Source: Ursus arctos (lineage: Eukaryota; Chordata; Mammalia; Carnivora; Ursidae). From it: a stretch of 64,000 nucleotides of DNA. Made by a program: the position numbers and the translations under genes. The stretch covers positions 67,956,727-68,020,726 of the forward strand of contig NW_026623100.1 in NCBI RefSeq assembly GCF_023065955.2. The letters run 5' to 3'. Shown here piece by piece: positions 10,130 through 21,803 of the stretch. Numbering within the stretch: position 1 is the first letter of the stretch; the number at the start of each line of letters is the position of its first letter. The notes below the pieces were generated by a model. The model had not been told where the DNA came from. It worked only from the letters and a program-made list of their open reading frames with translations, and made no database searches.

Positions 10130-11403
10130 CCATCTCACCCTTACCCAGTGCCTTACTGATGTCATACAGCTTGATGTGGCCATGGCTGTTCAGTTCTGTG
10201 TGCCCAGAAACCCAATGTTGTCTTCATAGAAAAAGGCCAGGTCCATCCCTTCAGAGATGAAGACACTCACCATGCCAGTGTGAGCCTGATGTATAAGTGG
10301 GGACCAGATCATGCATTTACCATGGCAGACTCCTAGATGATGACTAGAATGCTTCATCTCATCACCCAGGACAGTCCCATCTTTGGACAGAATTTCTATA
10401 AAGATGGGTTGTGACCTCAAACTGCTTGGTGACCAAGGAGTTAGAGCCAAGGTCTCTGGTGGAGTCTGATGAACCACTCCCAGCTCACAGATGAGGGCAC
10501 CTCTCCAGTGATCAAATGTCTCTGTCTCCAGTGCTGGGCCTCTCTGTCAGATGCTGCTGGACACACATCCTGGATCTTTAAGCTGTTGTTTTATAGCCCT
10601 GGCTCCCTGAGGCTATGTCGGTCATGCTGGTGTCTCCAGCATCTCAGATCCTGGCTTCCTTTTGTGGCTGGCTTAGCTCTTCCCTAGTGAACCCAACATA
10701 TGGGTTTTATACTTGGAAGTTCCCTTTATTTACAAATCTAAGGATCATCTCAATTCTCCCCCCCCCCAAATTATGAAGATTATAAAAATCAAGACCATAT
10801 GACATGGAAACTGTAGAACTTGGAAAAAATACAAAACAGATAATACCACAAGAAAAAAGGATATACAATTTTACTTAGTCTTCTTGTGGCTGTGAACAAA
10901 TGTGTGTGTATATGGACAAGGAAGACCAGAGATTATGGAGAAATGTAAATTCGATGTGATTAGATAGTGGAAATTTGTATCTCATAATTTCTCCTGACAT
11001 TATAAACAATGTTTTCATCATAAATGACAAAAAGATACCTTGACGTTTGGATACATGAACTCCAATGGTTCCTGAGTAAGCGATTCATCTGTCTGGGTCA
11101 GAAGAGGCTGGATCTGGCTTGTGGCCAGAACAGACCTCTCCCTGGATTCCAGCCTTTGTGATCAGAATCTTCACTTTCTGCCTAAACACACACCCATGCC
11201 TGGCCAGACCTCACAGGTGTGTTGCAGGGTTCTGGGAAGCTCGATTTGCAAACTTTAGCATGGGGGATTCTGATGGGTCTGAGGTCAGTACCTGGAGGAC
11301 AGGTCAGGTGATTTCTACTTCAGACAGATTCTCAAGCTTGAACTCCTTGAAAGGGAGGCCATGATGGGGAAATGACCAGGGGGCTTTTCAGCTCCCAGTT
11401 CCC
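10130..11403. other. Single-copy stretch; weak antisense frame, unassigned
   Basis: A 95-codon antisense frame (10190-10477) is followed, after an apparent +1 shift, by another open antisense stretch to about 10120, with peptide text such as EDNIGFLGTQ. I do not recognise any family. It could be a decayed retrocopy but is just as compatible with chance. The remainder to 11403 shows nothing identifiable. Confidence 0.3.
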
Positions 11404-11547
11404 ATATACATTATATATATATATCTATAGATATATATATATAGTATATATATATATCTATAGATATATATATATAGTATATATATATATTTATACTATA
11501 TATGTAGTATATATATGTATATGTATGTGTAATATATAATATATATT
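11404..11547. repeat. AT-rich palindromic tandem repeat
   Basis: A (TA)n tract contains two copies of a 33-bp unit, each with a self-complementary core around CTATAG (11425-11430 and 11458-11463) flanked by alternating AT arms. Further imperfect TATAT/TATGT runs follow. It could fold as a cruciform or hairpin and is a typical site of length instability. Confidence 0.9.
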
Positions 11548-12029
11548 TTTTCCCTTGAGTCCCACCCATAGTTTTTGAATCTCTCCCTCCCTCTTTCTTT
11601 TTTTTTTGATGGACCCTCTGTTATTCAACTTTCTCTGCCTTTTGCATTCCTTTTTCCCTTAAAGAAAGCTTTTGTTTACTTGATCAAGTGAGATAAATGT
11701 TTTGTAAAATGCAGAGGGCTGCACAACAGAGAGGGTTACTCATGGTTATTTTGCCACCACCGATTTGGAAGGACCTAACAAAGCCATTAATTTATAAAAT
11801 AGTCAATGCCATTGAATTCTAACGTATGTATGCTCATCAGGGGAGGTGGGAAGTTAGTTGGACAAGGCAGAAAACAGACTCAGGGGTGAAACATCACTTT
11901 GGTGCATTACAGCTTTGAGTGTGTATTGATTAAGTGGGTGACTGGGACTGGGGAGGGGTGGAAGACCTCACGGTGAAGTGTCTGGAGAGCAGGATTAAAG
12001 TGTGATGGTCTTACTGAGTGGGACTCTTG
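11548..12029. other. Unclassified stretch
   Basis: Contains a T-run at 11600-11608. Nothing else is recognised. Confidence 0.4.
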
Positions 12030-12115
12030 GCTGGTGTCTCATGCCTTAGTGTCTTCATTTGTAAAATGAAGGAGTTGACTGGGGGGAATCTCCAAAGGCA
12101 CTTGTAGGCATAATG
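12030..12115 (+). mobile_element. MIR relic
   Basis: CCTTAGTGTCTTCATTTGTA followed by AAATGAAGGAGTTGACT follows the 'cctcagtttcctcatctgtaa' portion of MIR in sense orientation. Confidence 0.5.
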
Positions 12116-12845
12116 TTTGTGACTCACGAAAACCTAATTGAGATATTTGGTTCTCCTATTCTCATTTTTTGTCATGGTAACTTGCATGTTACTTGAGTAT
12201 AATGGCCACAGCTTAGAGTTAGAAATCCAGAGACTATTGTGTGGTGAGGTTTCTGAGATTTGTGGTTCCTTTTTTGTCGGAAGGTCTGGTTTGTACATGA
12301 AAGTTACAAAGGTACACTCTGGAGCAGGTGCCCACAGCATAAGGAGAATTTCACATGCCATGCCTGGTCGGTAGGTGGAACGATTTCTCAGCATGAAAGA
12401 CGGAAGAGGTCGAAGACAAGAACCCACTGTGACAAACACAGCCTGGGTTCAGGTTTCTGCCTGGAGAAAGTTTGGCCTCTCAGGATGCATACATGGCCTC
12501 AGCCCATGAAACGATCACAAAAATCTAATCCTAGCACTTTTCATGGGTCTGCGCATATAATGTCTCCTCAGATAAAGACATACCCTAGAGGAGAAAAACC
12601 AAGATGAAGTACTTTATTTTTATGCATTGTGGGTCCTCTGCTGAAGAGAGCCGAAGAAATTATGGCATTGGTTAAACTTAAATTGTGGTTGGGAATTACC
12701 CACAGATCAGAACATTAACTGATGATTCAAATCCCCATGTGTCCTGCTCTGGTAGCTGAATGGGGCTTTGAGGGATATGGCTGCAGTGTGATGTGTTTCA
12801 CTGTGTCATTGTAAGGCCAGGTTTGTGCCTCACATTGAATGTTAT
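12116..12845. other. Single-copy stretch, no gene supported
   Basis: Overlapping frames on both strands (12134-12439 -, 12138-12374 +, 12260-12607 +) cancel one another as evidence. No domain or splice pattern is convincing. Confidence 0.45.
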
Positions 12846-12960
12846 ATATATATATAAATGCTATATAAGCTGGTTCCATGTGTCCATAAAGTGTTGGGTA
12901 ATATCAGTGTATACACACATGCACACACACACACACGTATACACGAATATATATGTAGTA
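12846..12960. repeat. Interrupted TA and CA microsatellites
   Basis: A short (TA)n at about 12844-12857 and an interrupted (CA)n at about 12912-12945 with ATGCAC and GTATAC breaks, trailing into TATATATG. Confidence 0.85.
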
Positions 12961-14034
12961 AGTATAAATACAATAAAAATTTGGGGGATAAAACTTCAAA
13001 TAAGAACAAGGTTAAAAAGAAAAGAACAAGGTTAGTTTTAATTTAAGCTTTATAGCAGGTTTACAAATTTCAGTGTGCCCCTCTTAATAGCTATCTTTGG
13101 CTGTTGGAGGGTTGTTCCATTGGCCGAAGTGACATATCCACTGCCCCAGGCTCATGTTTGCATATGGCACTGTGGAAGGGACATCTATGGTTGGAGCTGA
13201 GATGGTCTACATAAGGCTCATATTTCAGAAAGTAAGCTTGAGTTGAGGCACCAACAAGATATCTAGACCCCAAATCACAGCATTGTTACTATCTGTTGGT
13301 AGCATTGCATTAAAAAAAAAAAAAGGATTAAGTTCTATTTAGAGATTATTAGTTGAGAACCAGTTATTGCAGCATTTATAGAAGATTTTAAACAAATGCA
13401 AGTTGTAGCCCCTGCCAAGGAATTTATTTTTTGTGAATTCTAGAAGTTGTTCGTAATTGAAAAAACTTCTATGTTGTTTTAGTAAACAGACTTAGTAGAG
13501 GGATAAGTCCAGCTGATGGGTCATTGGAGGAGGGAGGGGAGAGAAAGATGGGGGAACAGATAACCAGGAAGCCCAGATCTGCTGCTGAAGGGAGGCTGGG
13601 GAAATCCATCATAATTTTGAGAATTTTCCAAAAGTGGAATATTGAGAATCCAAATTAGGGAAAGAAATGAAAATGATGCGGGAATACAAATACATTTCTA
13701 GTAAAATGGTTTAAAAAATGTTTGCAATTCAGTCCCTTTCTAGACTTTTAATTTGATTGTCCTCTGGGATAGAGATGGGCCACGGAGGTAGTGGGAGTTT
13801 GGTCTTGAGCCACTGTGGGGTGGACACCCCAGCCAAAGAGCCTCCAACTGAGAGCCAAGACCTCTGATCCCTTTCAGTGGCTTTTGGAAAATGTCCACAT
13901 TAGGAGATGTTATCATACCAAAAAATCTTTTAATGTTATTATTTACTTCTAAAAAGCCTTGGAAACAGAAGAGTAAAAACCGTATTACAGAATGTCCGGG
14001 AAAAATAAAGAGAAACATAAAATCCAGACATTTA
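12961..14034. other. Single-copy stretch with one A-run
   Basis: An A12 run at about 13312-13324 has no retroposon body before it that I can identify. No gene is supported; the antisense 100-codon frame at 13740-14042 has no recognisable feature. Confidence 0.4.
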
Positions 14035-14155
14035 CAAAGCACTTACCCCGTCTGGTACCACATGTGATCTGATTCAATCCTTGTAATTATGTATGTGGCA
14101 TGTATGAGGTATGTATTATTATCCCTGTTTTATAGATTAGTCATTAATTAAGACA
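14035..14155 (-). mobile_element. MIR relic, antisense
   Basis: AAGCACTTACCCCGTCTGGT, ATTCAATCCTTGTAATTATG and TATTATTATCCCTGTTTTAT follow the antisense 3' half of MIR. Confidence 0.6.
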
Positions 14156-14871
14156 GCAGCCAAAATGGAATGCACGGTTGAACAGGTAGAGAACCGAACT
14201 GTCAAACCTGGTGCCCTGGTTAATTGGCGGGTTGTTGGTGGATGTTATCTGGCTGGTGGGTCTTACCTAAACTATCCATTGACTTTGATGCAGGGAAAAA
14301 AAAAAAAAACGTCTTTGGTAAAAATGAATTTATCTGAAATAAACATCACAATATTATATTTTAAATCTTGTGTATAAAAATTCAAATATAGAATACACAT
14401 ATAATTTTCCCCTTCTTCTTAGGTCTCTTTGATTTTAAAACTACTGTAACAATCACAGTCAATTTTAAAGTGTCGATGATAACAATACCGTCCTGAATTT
14501 TTATAGAGACTTTTTCTTGCAAGGACCTTGAAGTGCTAAAAATGTTGTCATCCGTATAGGCAAACCTCGGGAATATCTAATTTAGCAAATGTCAGTGATA
14601 AATTCTTCTGGTGCCATTCTCCATGTCTTTGAATATATTAGAACGCCCTGGAAATAAGAATGTTTATTCTACAGCAATTGACTGCTAGTAATATGGTTAG
14701 TTGGTATAATTCCACTTGTATTTACTGTTTATCTTTTAAATAGCTGCTGGGATTAAAAGAATCCTTTACGTTTTCTTTCTGATTCTAAAGTGGTAGGTAT
14801 TACCCACTTTCCAGTGCTTTTGTCAGGTGGTCTAAGGAAACACTGTCTTTAGCTTTCACCGTTGTGAAACA
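14156..14871. other. AT-rich single-copy stretch
   Basis: An A14 run occurs at about 14295-14309. The rest is AT-rich, without large open frames or recognised repeats, and has the texture of non-coding conserved DNA, though this cannot be tested here. Confidence 0.35.
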
Positions 14872-14923
14872 CCTGGATTTAAAATAAAACACCTTTCACA
14901 ACACCCCTGGATTTAAAATAAAA
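14872..14923 (+). repeat. Short tandem duplication, 34-bp unit
   Basis: CCTGGATTTAAAATAAAA occurs at 14872-14889 and again at 14906-14923, an exact 18-base match at a 34-base offset. The segment between (CACCTTTCACAACACC) resembles the sequence just upstream of the first copy, indicating a small local duplication. Confidence 0.85.
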
Positions 14924-16524
14924 ATCGGAGTGTTAAAGGCCCAAACACACACAGTTCCTGTGCAAACAGGCAGCAGTGGAAACTGTGAGGTCACGACATA
15001 CTTGAAGGGTGCAGGGAGCGGATACCACTGGCGTCCCTGGCTCTGACGAGCCTGCTCACCTGTTAGCTGACCAGTCTCCTTGGAGACACCTGGGAGGAGA
15101 CTTAGCGTGTCCGTGTTTTGTTTTGAGCAGATTATGAAGTCATTCTGTTTCCCTGAATGATTGTGACTAGTTCAGTCTTTGCTCTTTATCTTAATTTTCA
15201 GTGACTTAATTAGTGGCAACTAAACTTTGTTCACAATAGTAGCATTGTATTTAAGAGTCAGTTAAAGGCTGGGCGGTGCCATTAAATGGAATAGTGCGGC
15301 TGGGAGCATCTGTGGGAGCTTGGGGACGAGCTTGCAATGCCTGGCCTTCTCGGGGCTGTGGTCGGGCCTGCCCTCAGATCGCCTTCCCTGGTCCTGTCTG
15401 GCCCAGTCGCTGTGGGCCAGGTTCCCCTCCTTCCCCATCCTTGCCATCATGTTCATCCCCCACTCCGTATCCTTCTCACAGATCAAAAGCTTCCCTATTC
15501 CTTATGTTCCGATTTCAGTTCCTTCATCCACAAACTGTCTCTGATTCTCTGCTCATTGCCAGCCCCCAGTGATGACAGGAACCCCAGTTATAATTGGGAA
15601 ACAGCTATTTGTTTCTGTATCTGGAGGTGTATCTGTTAAATCTTAGCCCAGACAAGCTATAAAGGTAGAGGCATGTCTGGATTACATTTGAGGATGGGGC
15701 TTTGTTGCAACAGTGCCCAAGAGCATGAGGAGTGAGCGGGGAGAGGGCTTATCTTAAGGAATTCAGCAGCGCCTGCCTCCAGGTGGGGGCCTGAGTTCAG
15801 TGCTGTTGCTGACCATGGAGACAATGGCAAAATGTGGTCAGTGTGAGCCATTGAGAACTGGGCTGAGTGATGTCCTGTATCTGCATTGATCTCGTTGGCC
15901 CTGTATTCATAATTCCTTAAGGGCGGGACCCCTTGCCCCGTGCAGAGGCCCCTGATCTAAAGTGCCTTTTCCAGGCAGAGCTTGGAGCTCTCAGAGGTGT
16001 CATGGCTAAAAGGCATGGACAGGTGGGATTATGTCCTCTAGTACCTAAGGAAGTAGGGTGTCTGTTTCATTTGGTATTCTAATGTGGACACTTCGGACAT
16101 GAATGATGATGCTGGGACCACAGGTGTAAGCCTGGACCGAACTGGGTGAACTCAGTGGGTCGTCTGCCCCAGAAGCCACCTAGCATGATGACAGTGCATG
16201 GTGCTCAGGGGTCTCTCTGTTTCCTCCGAACTGGGTCCTACAAGTTTACAGCGTCCCACTGTGCAGAGGAGGCAAGGCAGACTTATCAGAGGGTCCTGGG
16301 TGGTTGCTGGCTACAGATGCAGCCGGGAGCTAACACCCACAGCCCGCTCTGCTGCCGAGAAGGAGCCATACTAGTAGCACCCTCACTCTGCTTTTGAGGG
16401 TCCTGTGCCCTGCATATGCCCCTGGGGGCTCCGGCTGGGCACCCCCAAGGACATTGCCCCTAAAAAAAGGCTCTGTGTCCTCAGAGACCTGCTGACTTGA
16501 GGCGCGGGGATCCTAAACTCATAA
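14924..16524. other. Single-copy stretch, moderately GC-rich
   Basis: Contains an AT-rich island at about 15120-15290 and GC-richer sequence after that. Overlapping frames at 15262-15640 on both strands carry no family resemblance. No gene or RNA is recognised. Confidence 0.4.
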
Positions 16525-17271
16525 ATGCAGCAGGAGCTCTCCTCTGCGGTCCACTTGTTGGCTCACAGAATTGTTTCTGGGTCTAAAAGCAGCAAGCTGC
16601 CTCTCCTCACCCGGGGGGGTGGTGCTCCCCGGGCTGTTGCCCTGTTTCCCCCTGAATTCCAACAAGGTGTAGGGCATTCACGTCACCGGAGTCATCTTCC
16701 AAATGAACAAATTGTGTTTTCTTCTTCGTTGAACCTGATATTTGAGCCAATCTGTGCAGGCAATTTCCTCCTCTTTGTTTTGCTGACCCCAAGCGCTCTC
16801 CAGCCCCGCCATAATTATCGGGCCTCTCCTGCCGCCGGGAGTGCAGCTCCTGTCTGCAGCACTAACCATTCTGCAGGACACGAAGAGAAAAAGGCCCTGA
16901 TGCCAGCCTTTGTCTCCCTCTCAGATATTGGTTATTTACAAAGGCTTCATTTCAGTGTCGAGTTAGAATTTCCCAGTGACATGTGGAAAAGTGTGGCCCG
17001 TGCTGTGCCTTCACTCTTACCGGAGAGAGCAGGACTGCTCCCTAGAGGTGGCATCCCCAGCCCATGTTCTCCTCGGGGTCACATCGCTCATCACTGCTTC
17101 CATCCTTTTCCCAACATCGTGTCTCTGTCCTGGGGCTGTGGAGGGAGCAGGGGAATTATCAAGCAGGGGCTTCCAGGGAGAAAGGAGGGCTGTGGGGGAG
17201 GAGAAAGGGGCCAGCCTTGCCCAGCTCCTTGTTCCTACCTTTGGCTCTGTCCCCAGCAAACACCTGTGTAG
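16525..17271 (+). other. Longest open frame in window (249 codons), probably not a gene
   Basis: An ATG-initiated frame ends at TAG (17269-17271). The start context is weak (T at -3). The predicted product is rich in Pro, Gly, Ser and Leu, has no signal peptide, transmembrane pattern, repeat or catalytic motif I recognise, and its Cys residues are scattered. No upstream promoter texture or nearby poly-A signal is apparent. The DNA is repeat-free and GC-richer than the window average, which lengthens chance frames. A lineage-specific ORF or lncRNA exon cannot be excluded. Confidence 0.2.
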
Positions 17272-17341
17272 CAGCCATTCTCTTTTGTTGTCCATCCATC
17301 TGTCTTTCTGTATCCGCGCCCCCTCCACCAAACCCACAACA

Positions 17342-17589
17342 TTGATTTTATTTTTATCTATTTTTAAAAAGACTTATCCACCTATTTGAGAGAGAGAGAG
17401 CGACAGAGCTTGAGTGAGCTTGGGGAGGGGAGGGGCAGAGGGAGAGAGAGAGAGAGAATCCTAAGCAGACCCTCCCCTGACTGCCAAGCATGGAGCCTGA
17501 CTTGGGGCTGGATCCCACGGCCCCGAGATCATGACCTGAGCAGAAACCAAGAGTTGAACGCTCACCTGACTGAGCCACCCAGGCATCCC
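17342..17589 (-). mobile_element. Can-SINE, older subfamily, antisense
   Basis: A T-rich tail at the left, GA-rich CT-segment complement (GAGAGAGAGAGAGAGAATCC), and head GACTGAGCCACCCAGGCATC at the right. A 12-bp duplication, AAACCCACAACA, lies at 17330-17341 and 17590-17601. The long GA tracts and diverged body point to an older Can-SINE type. The 82-codon frames here on both strands are artefacts. Confidence 0.93.
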
Positions 17590-17621
17590 AAACCCACAAC
17601 ACTTATTAAGCACTTAGCAGT

Positions 17622-18003
17622 TGTTATGGGCTGAATTATGTACCCATCCCATTCATATGTTGAAGTTCCAATTCCTAGTAGTTCAGAATATTACTGTATT
17701 TGGAGAAAGAGCCTTCAAAGTGGTAATTAAGGTAAAAAGAGGCCATAGGGGTGGGGCCTAACCCAATTTCACTGGTGTCTTCATAAGAAGAGATTAGGAC
17801 AGACACACACAGAAGGAAGACCAATGTGAAGATACAGCAATAAGAAGGCCATCTACAAGTCTAGGAGGAAGGCTTCAGAAGAAAGTCACCCTGCTGACAC
17901 CCTGATTTTAGACTTTCAGCCTCCGGAACTGTGAGAGCACAAGTTTCTGTTGTGTAAGCCCCCCAGTCTGTGGTATTTTGTTATGACAGCCTGAGCTGAC
18001 ACA
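17622..18003 (+). mobile_element. MaLR-type solo LTR
   Basis: It opens with TGTTATGGGCTGAATTATGT and runs through ATTCATATGTTGAAGTTCCA, TGGTGTCTTCATAAGAAGAG, AGGCTTCAGAAGAAAGTCAC and GGTATTTTGTTATGACAGCC, ending GACACA. This is an ERVL-MaLR LTR in sense, related to the ones at 42403-42858 (antisense) and 48210-48569 (sense). No internal region is present. Confidence 0.8.
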
Positions 18004-20104
18004 GTGGTCTCTTGGCAGCGGGAGCCCAGTGATGAGTAAAGAATCCTCAAGAGCCTAGTGAGGGACCTGGAACTGTAAAGAAGTAGAGGCAGAAAGAGAT
18101 AGGTGGGCAGTTCCCTGGCTTGCTCTTCTATCACATTATGTATCAGACAACATATAAGGGAAGGGAGGATGTGCATAAGCAGTCAGAGTGGTTGAAGGAT
18201 GGATCCTAGCAGGACAGTGTGGCCTGTGACACATGATTATGACATAGGGTGGCAAGCCATCTTGGTGGCTTAACAAGATAGAGTAGAAGAACAACAGAGC
18301 ACACATGGGCCACATCCAAGGACATGCTAAGGGGTAAGGCAGTTAGCAAAATTGACAATGAACCTAGTTTATACTCCTAGGCATGTGAGGCTGGGTTATA
18401 TGAACACTGGTTTATATTTTTGACATTAGTCAGTGAGTGTTCGTTAAGCAAAGAGCCTTATGCTTTGATGGGCTGATTCTGTGCTGGAAGAAGGAGGAGG
18501 AAGAAACCAAGGCCTGTCCTTGGCTTGAAAAGACCTGGTCCTGGCCTTGGGGACATTCCCGGTCACACGAGGGGGACTTACCCATAAGGGGATGGGAGGA
18601 ATGTTCTGGACAATGTGGAAGTGGCAGAGTGAGTGGTTCAGACCATGAGGTCAGAGATGAGGAAGATCAATGTGGGCTAGAGCAGTTCATTTAAGTAGCA
18701 ATTAGTTATAATTAATCAATTATGTAATTGAGTAGCACTTAATTATTTACTGCCTTGTTCAGTTTTCCAACTGCTTGCAAGTGTCGGCTTTGTTTCCCTA
18801 GCCAGAGCTGAAGCTCCCCGAGAACAGGGACGGGCTCATTTATTGGTGTCAGATGGGGCCAGGGTCAGATTCTCACATCTCAGGGCAGTGATCTGAGGAA
18901 ACAGAAACCATGGGACAATCGCTTTGAGGTCAAAATTGCGCGGTTCTGCCAAGAAATGACTGTCAAGTGAATCAGCCTTCAAAATAAATACAGAGCAGTG
19001 AGGAACAAAGGCAACTCAGATGGGTGTGTGATTTTTCAACTGAAATTGGGCTGAAGGAGGGGCAGGGGGAGGACAGGCCCCCTTGGGAATGAATGGTGAT
19101 AAATAACACCCATGACATCTGCATACAGTGTGTGAAGGTGTGTCCCCATAGCTTCCCTGGCATGGGGATATGGGCCCTGTTGATGCTTTCTGAAGGGTCT
19201 TAGGCTAACCCTCTGAGCCGAAATCCAGCAGGTCCATCTGGTGCCAAGAGTTAGCACCAGAGGTTGGAGAATGTCATGTGAACTCAGGACCTGCCAAATT
19301 CAACCCCAGTGGCTTTTGGTGCTCTAATGGTATTATTCTTTGGGATCAAGAGCTGGAAGTCAGATAGACAGTCAAGGGTAATGCAATGAATGGCTTCTTA
19401 ACAATAAGTGTAGGGTGTCCCAGGGTTTTAGGCTTATGGGAGGCTCTGCTAAGCTCCAGCTGTATGGCCACCCAATGAGTCTGAAGCTCCTGAAAGGACA
19501 GATCCCCACCATTAATGCTTAATGAGATCCTGAGCTTTGTGGAGAAGCCAAACAGGGCCACCTTCTAATTCCAGGTTTCTGGCTTATTTTCAGAGAACGA
19601 TGGTGCCTTCTTTCCCTCCATGAGGTCAGTGGTATTATTACCTGCATTCACAAATGGGGCAGAACACCCCGAGACTTGCAGACTGATTGCTTTCATTAAC
19701 TTTAATTGGATTCTTTCGCACTTGGAAAGAGAAGTGTAACTAGGGTTTAATTGGAAGAGCATCTCAGACCCAGGGTGACACAGTATTGTAAACATTAACA
19801 GTGCTACAGCCGCGTTGGTGGGAAATGTCGAAGTCACTTATGTTGTTTGGAAGAAGAGCTTACAGATTTGGGGATATTAGAAAGTTCTGGGCGTGTCACA
19901 TTTGGGGATTATTTTTGTGCCTGTTTAGAAGAAAAAGTCGTGTGGAATCAGATGTGTGTAAGTGAAATTACGGAAGAGACCAAACACATCCCAACTCTGC
20001 CACGTGACCAAATAAATCTGCAGAAGCCGGGGGACCCTCAGAGTTGGTCCATTCCCTGGGCTGGCCTGGGGCATCATGGAAAGTCTTCACAGTTGTACTA
20101 CTCC
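18004..20104. other. Single-copy stretch, no gene supported
   Basis: About 2.1 kb. A possible L2 scrap lies near 18800-18860 (CTCCCCGAGAACAGGGACGG). The plus frame at 19847-20209 (120 codons) and others overlap opposing frames and carry no domain. Confidence 0.4.
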
Positions 20105-20310
20105 TTCCTGACTCTCCTCTCTGCTTCCTTGCTTTCCAGCTATCACATCTTCTGCCTAGAATGTTCTTCTCTCATTTTTCTGCATGGCAAACTCCCACCC
20201 AGTGGTTAAGACCCGGCTTCTGTGTCACAGTTCAGAAGCCTTGGCCAACAGCTCTACCAGAGTTGGCTCCCCTGTGCACCCACAGCTTTGTTCATACTCA
20301 GCAACCCAGT
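20105..20310 (+). mobile_element. L2 LINE relic
   Basis: TGCCTAGAATGTTCTTCTCT, CATGGCAAACTCCCACCCAG, GTTAAGACCCGGCTTCTGTG and CAGAAGCCTTGGCCAAC follow the sense 3' part of L2. Confidence 0.6.
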
Positions 20311-21488
20311 TAAATAAAAAGCAGGGAAGGGAGAAAGAAGGGTCACAGATTTAGGATCCCGAATAACAGTTAAAGCACAATTATTTGGGGGAGTAAATGA
20401 TCTTTTAAAGGAGCTGATTGGGACCTTGGTATTTAATACGCATCTGTTGAACACATGAATAAGTGGATTGATCGATAAGCCTAGGATTGGCTCAGCCCTC
20501 CGCCAGGACAGGACTGGGTCACTTTGGACCAGCTGCTGGCCTGGTGGAGGCAGGTGGTGAAGTCAGGCTAATGGTGGCTAGCAGCCTGCCCTGAGAGGGC
20601 CCAAACAATCCCGAAGAGTGGATTGGGCCCGAATCACTGCCTCAGCCCAGTCCGTCTCTTATGGGCCTAGCCCTGAGTGCTGTGCCCGGCACCAAGAGGG
20701 CACCGAGCGACATTTGCCTGGCACGTCCTGTCTGCCCTGCTATATTCTTTCCTGGACGTCCCTTGTTTAGAACCTGCCTTCTTTACTCTGGGGTGACTAT
20801 GACTCTCTCCTCCTGGGCTGTCCTGCCTTAAGTTTCAGGCAGAGGTGCTAGTGGTGGCATTGCTGAGCCTTGGGAGGAGGTCACAGGGCCACTAAGTCAT
20901 TCTGTGCATTATCTAGTCACTGCTGCTGGGTACGGGAGGTTCTGAGCTTCCTGTACGCCCTGGATTAGATTTTCAAAGAAATGTCTCGAGCATGCTTTCC
21001 CACTTACCCCTCTAGGAACCTGCTTTAATCTCCTTGCTCTCTGGTGGCTCTCCCACGACCTGTGGATGGCTAGTTGGCTGCAAGAGGGCTCGACACTCAC
21101 CTTGCCGAGATGTGATGAGCTTTCCTTCCGGAGGCCAGTGCTCATAAGTACAAAGTGCGTGCACAGGTCACTGGTGAGGAAGCTGCTTTCCCCTAAAGAT
21201 TATTCTTTGATTTTAAAAATAGTCTTTCCTAATTCACATGAAGAAAGGAGACATCCTCTTGAAATTTTTAAAAAGAATTTAACTGTTTCATCAGAACTCA
21301 GAAGGGCAACTCAGATAGCAGATCCAGGTAGGAAGTGGGGTCTGGCTCGCTGGGCCAGGGCAGAGTTGGCGTCCACTGCCCAGCTGGGTCCTGCAGTCCC
21401 AGGGGCTGGCTTTCTCTGGCCATTTCAGACTCAGGGGTAAGGCACGGTGGCCTCCGCCTTGGCACTCGTCTAAGAGGATTATATAGCC
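20311..21488. other. Single-copy stretch, no gene supported
   Basis: Overlapping frames at 21066-21440 (+) and 21291-21603 (-) have no recognisable product. An AT-rich island with TAAT cores lies near 20360-20410. Confidence 0.4.
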
Positions 21489-21803
21489 TGCACTGCTTAA
21501 AAGGGAGCCCGGGAGCCACATGTGGTGATTGGGCATATGGAAGGTGGCCAGTCCAAACTGAAGTGTGCTGTACGTGTAAAGTAAGAATACACACTAGATT
21601 CAAAGACTTAGAACAAAAGGAAGAATTAGAGTTCTCTTTTCTTAAAAAGTTTTTATGATGATTACATGTTGTAATGATAATATTTTGAATTTACTGTGTT
21701 GTACTATTAAAATTAATTTTGCCTGTTTCATCTTTTAAAGTGTGGCTACTAGAAAATCTAAAATTTTATGTGGCTTGCATTCTTTTTCTATTGGGCAGTG
21801 CTG
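21489..21803 (-). mobile_element. hAT-type MITE, antisense, near complete
   Basis: Read on minus it begins CAGCACTGCCCAATAGAAAA, continues with GCAAGCCACATAAAATTTTA, CTAGTAGCCACACT and GTGTGTATTCTTACTTTACA, and ends ACCACATGTGGCTCCCGGGC plus GCAGTGCAG. The inverted ends (CAGCACTGC / GCAGTGCAG) are what a hAT element would leave. No transposase sequence is present. Confidence 0.65.

Noticed and set aside
16500..17100. CpG island or promoter
   Set aside because: GC is moderately raised but CpG is not dense and no initiator or TATA arrangement is convincing.
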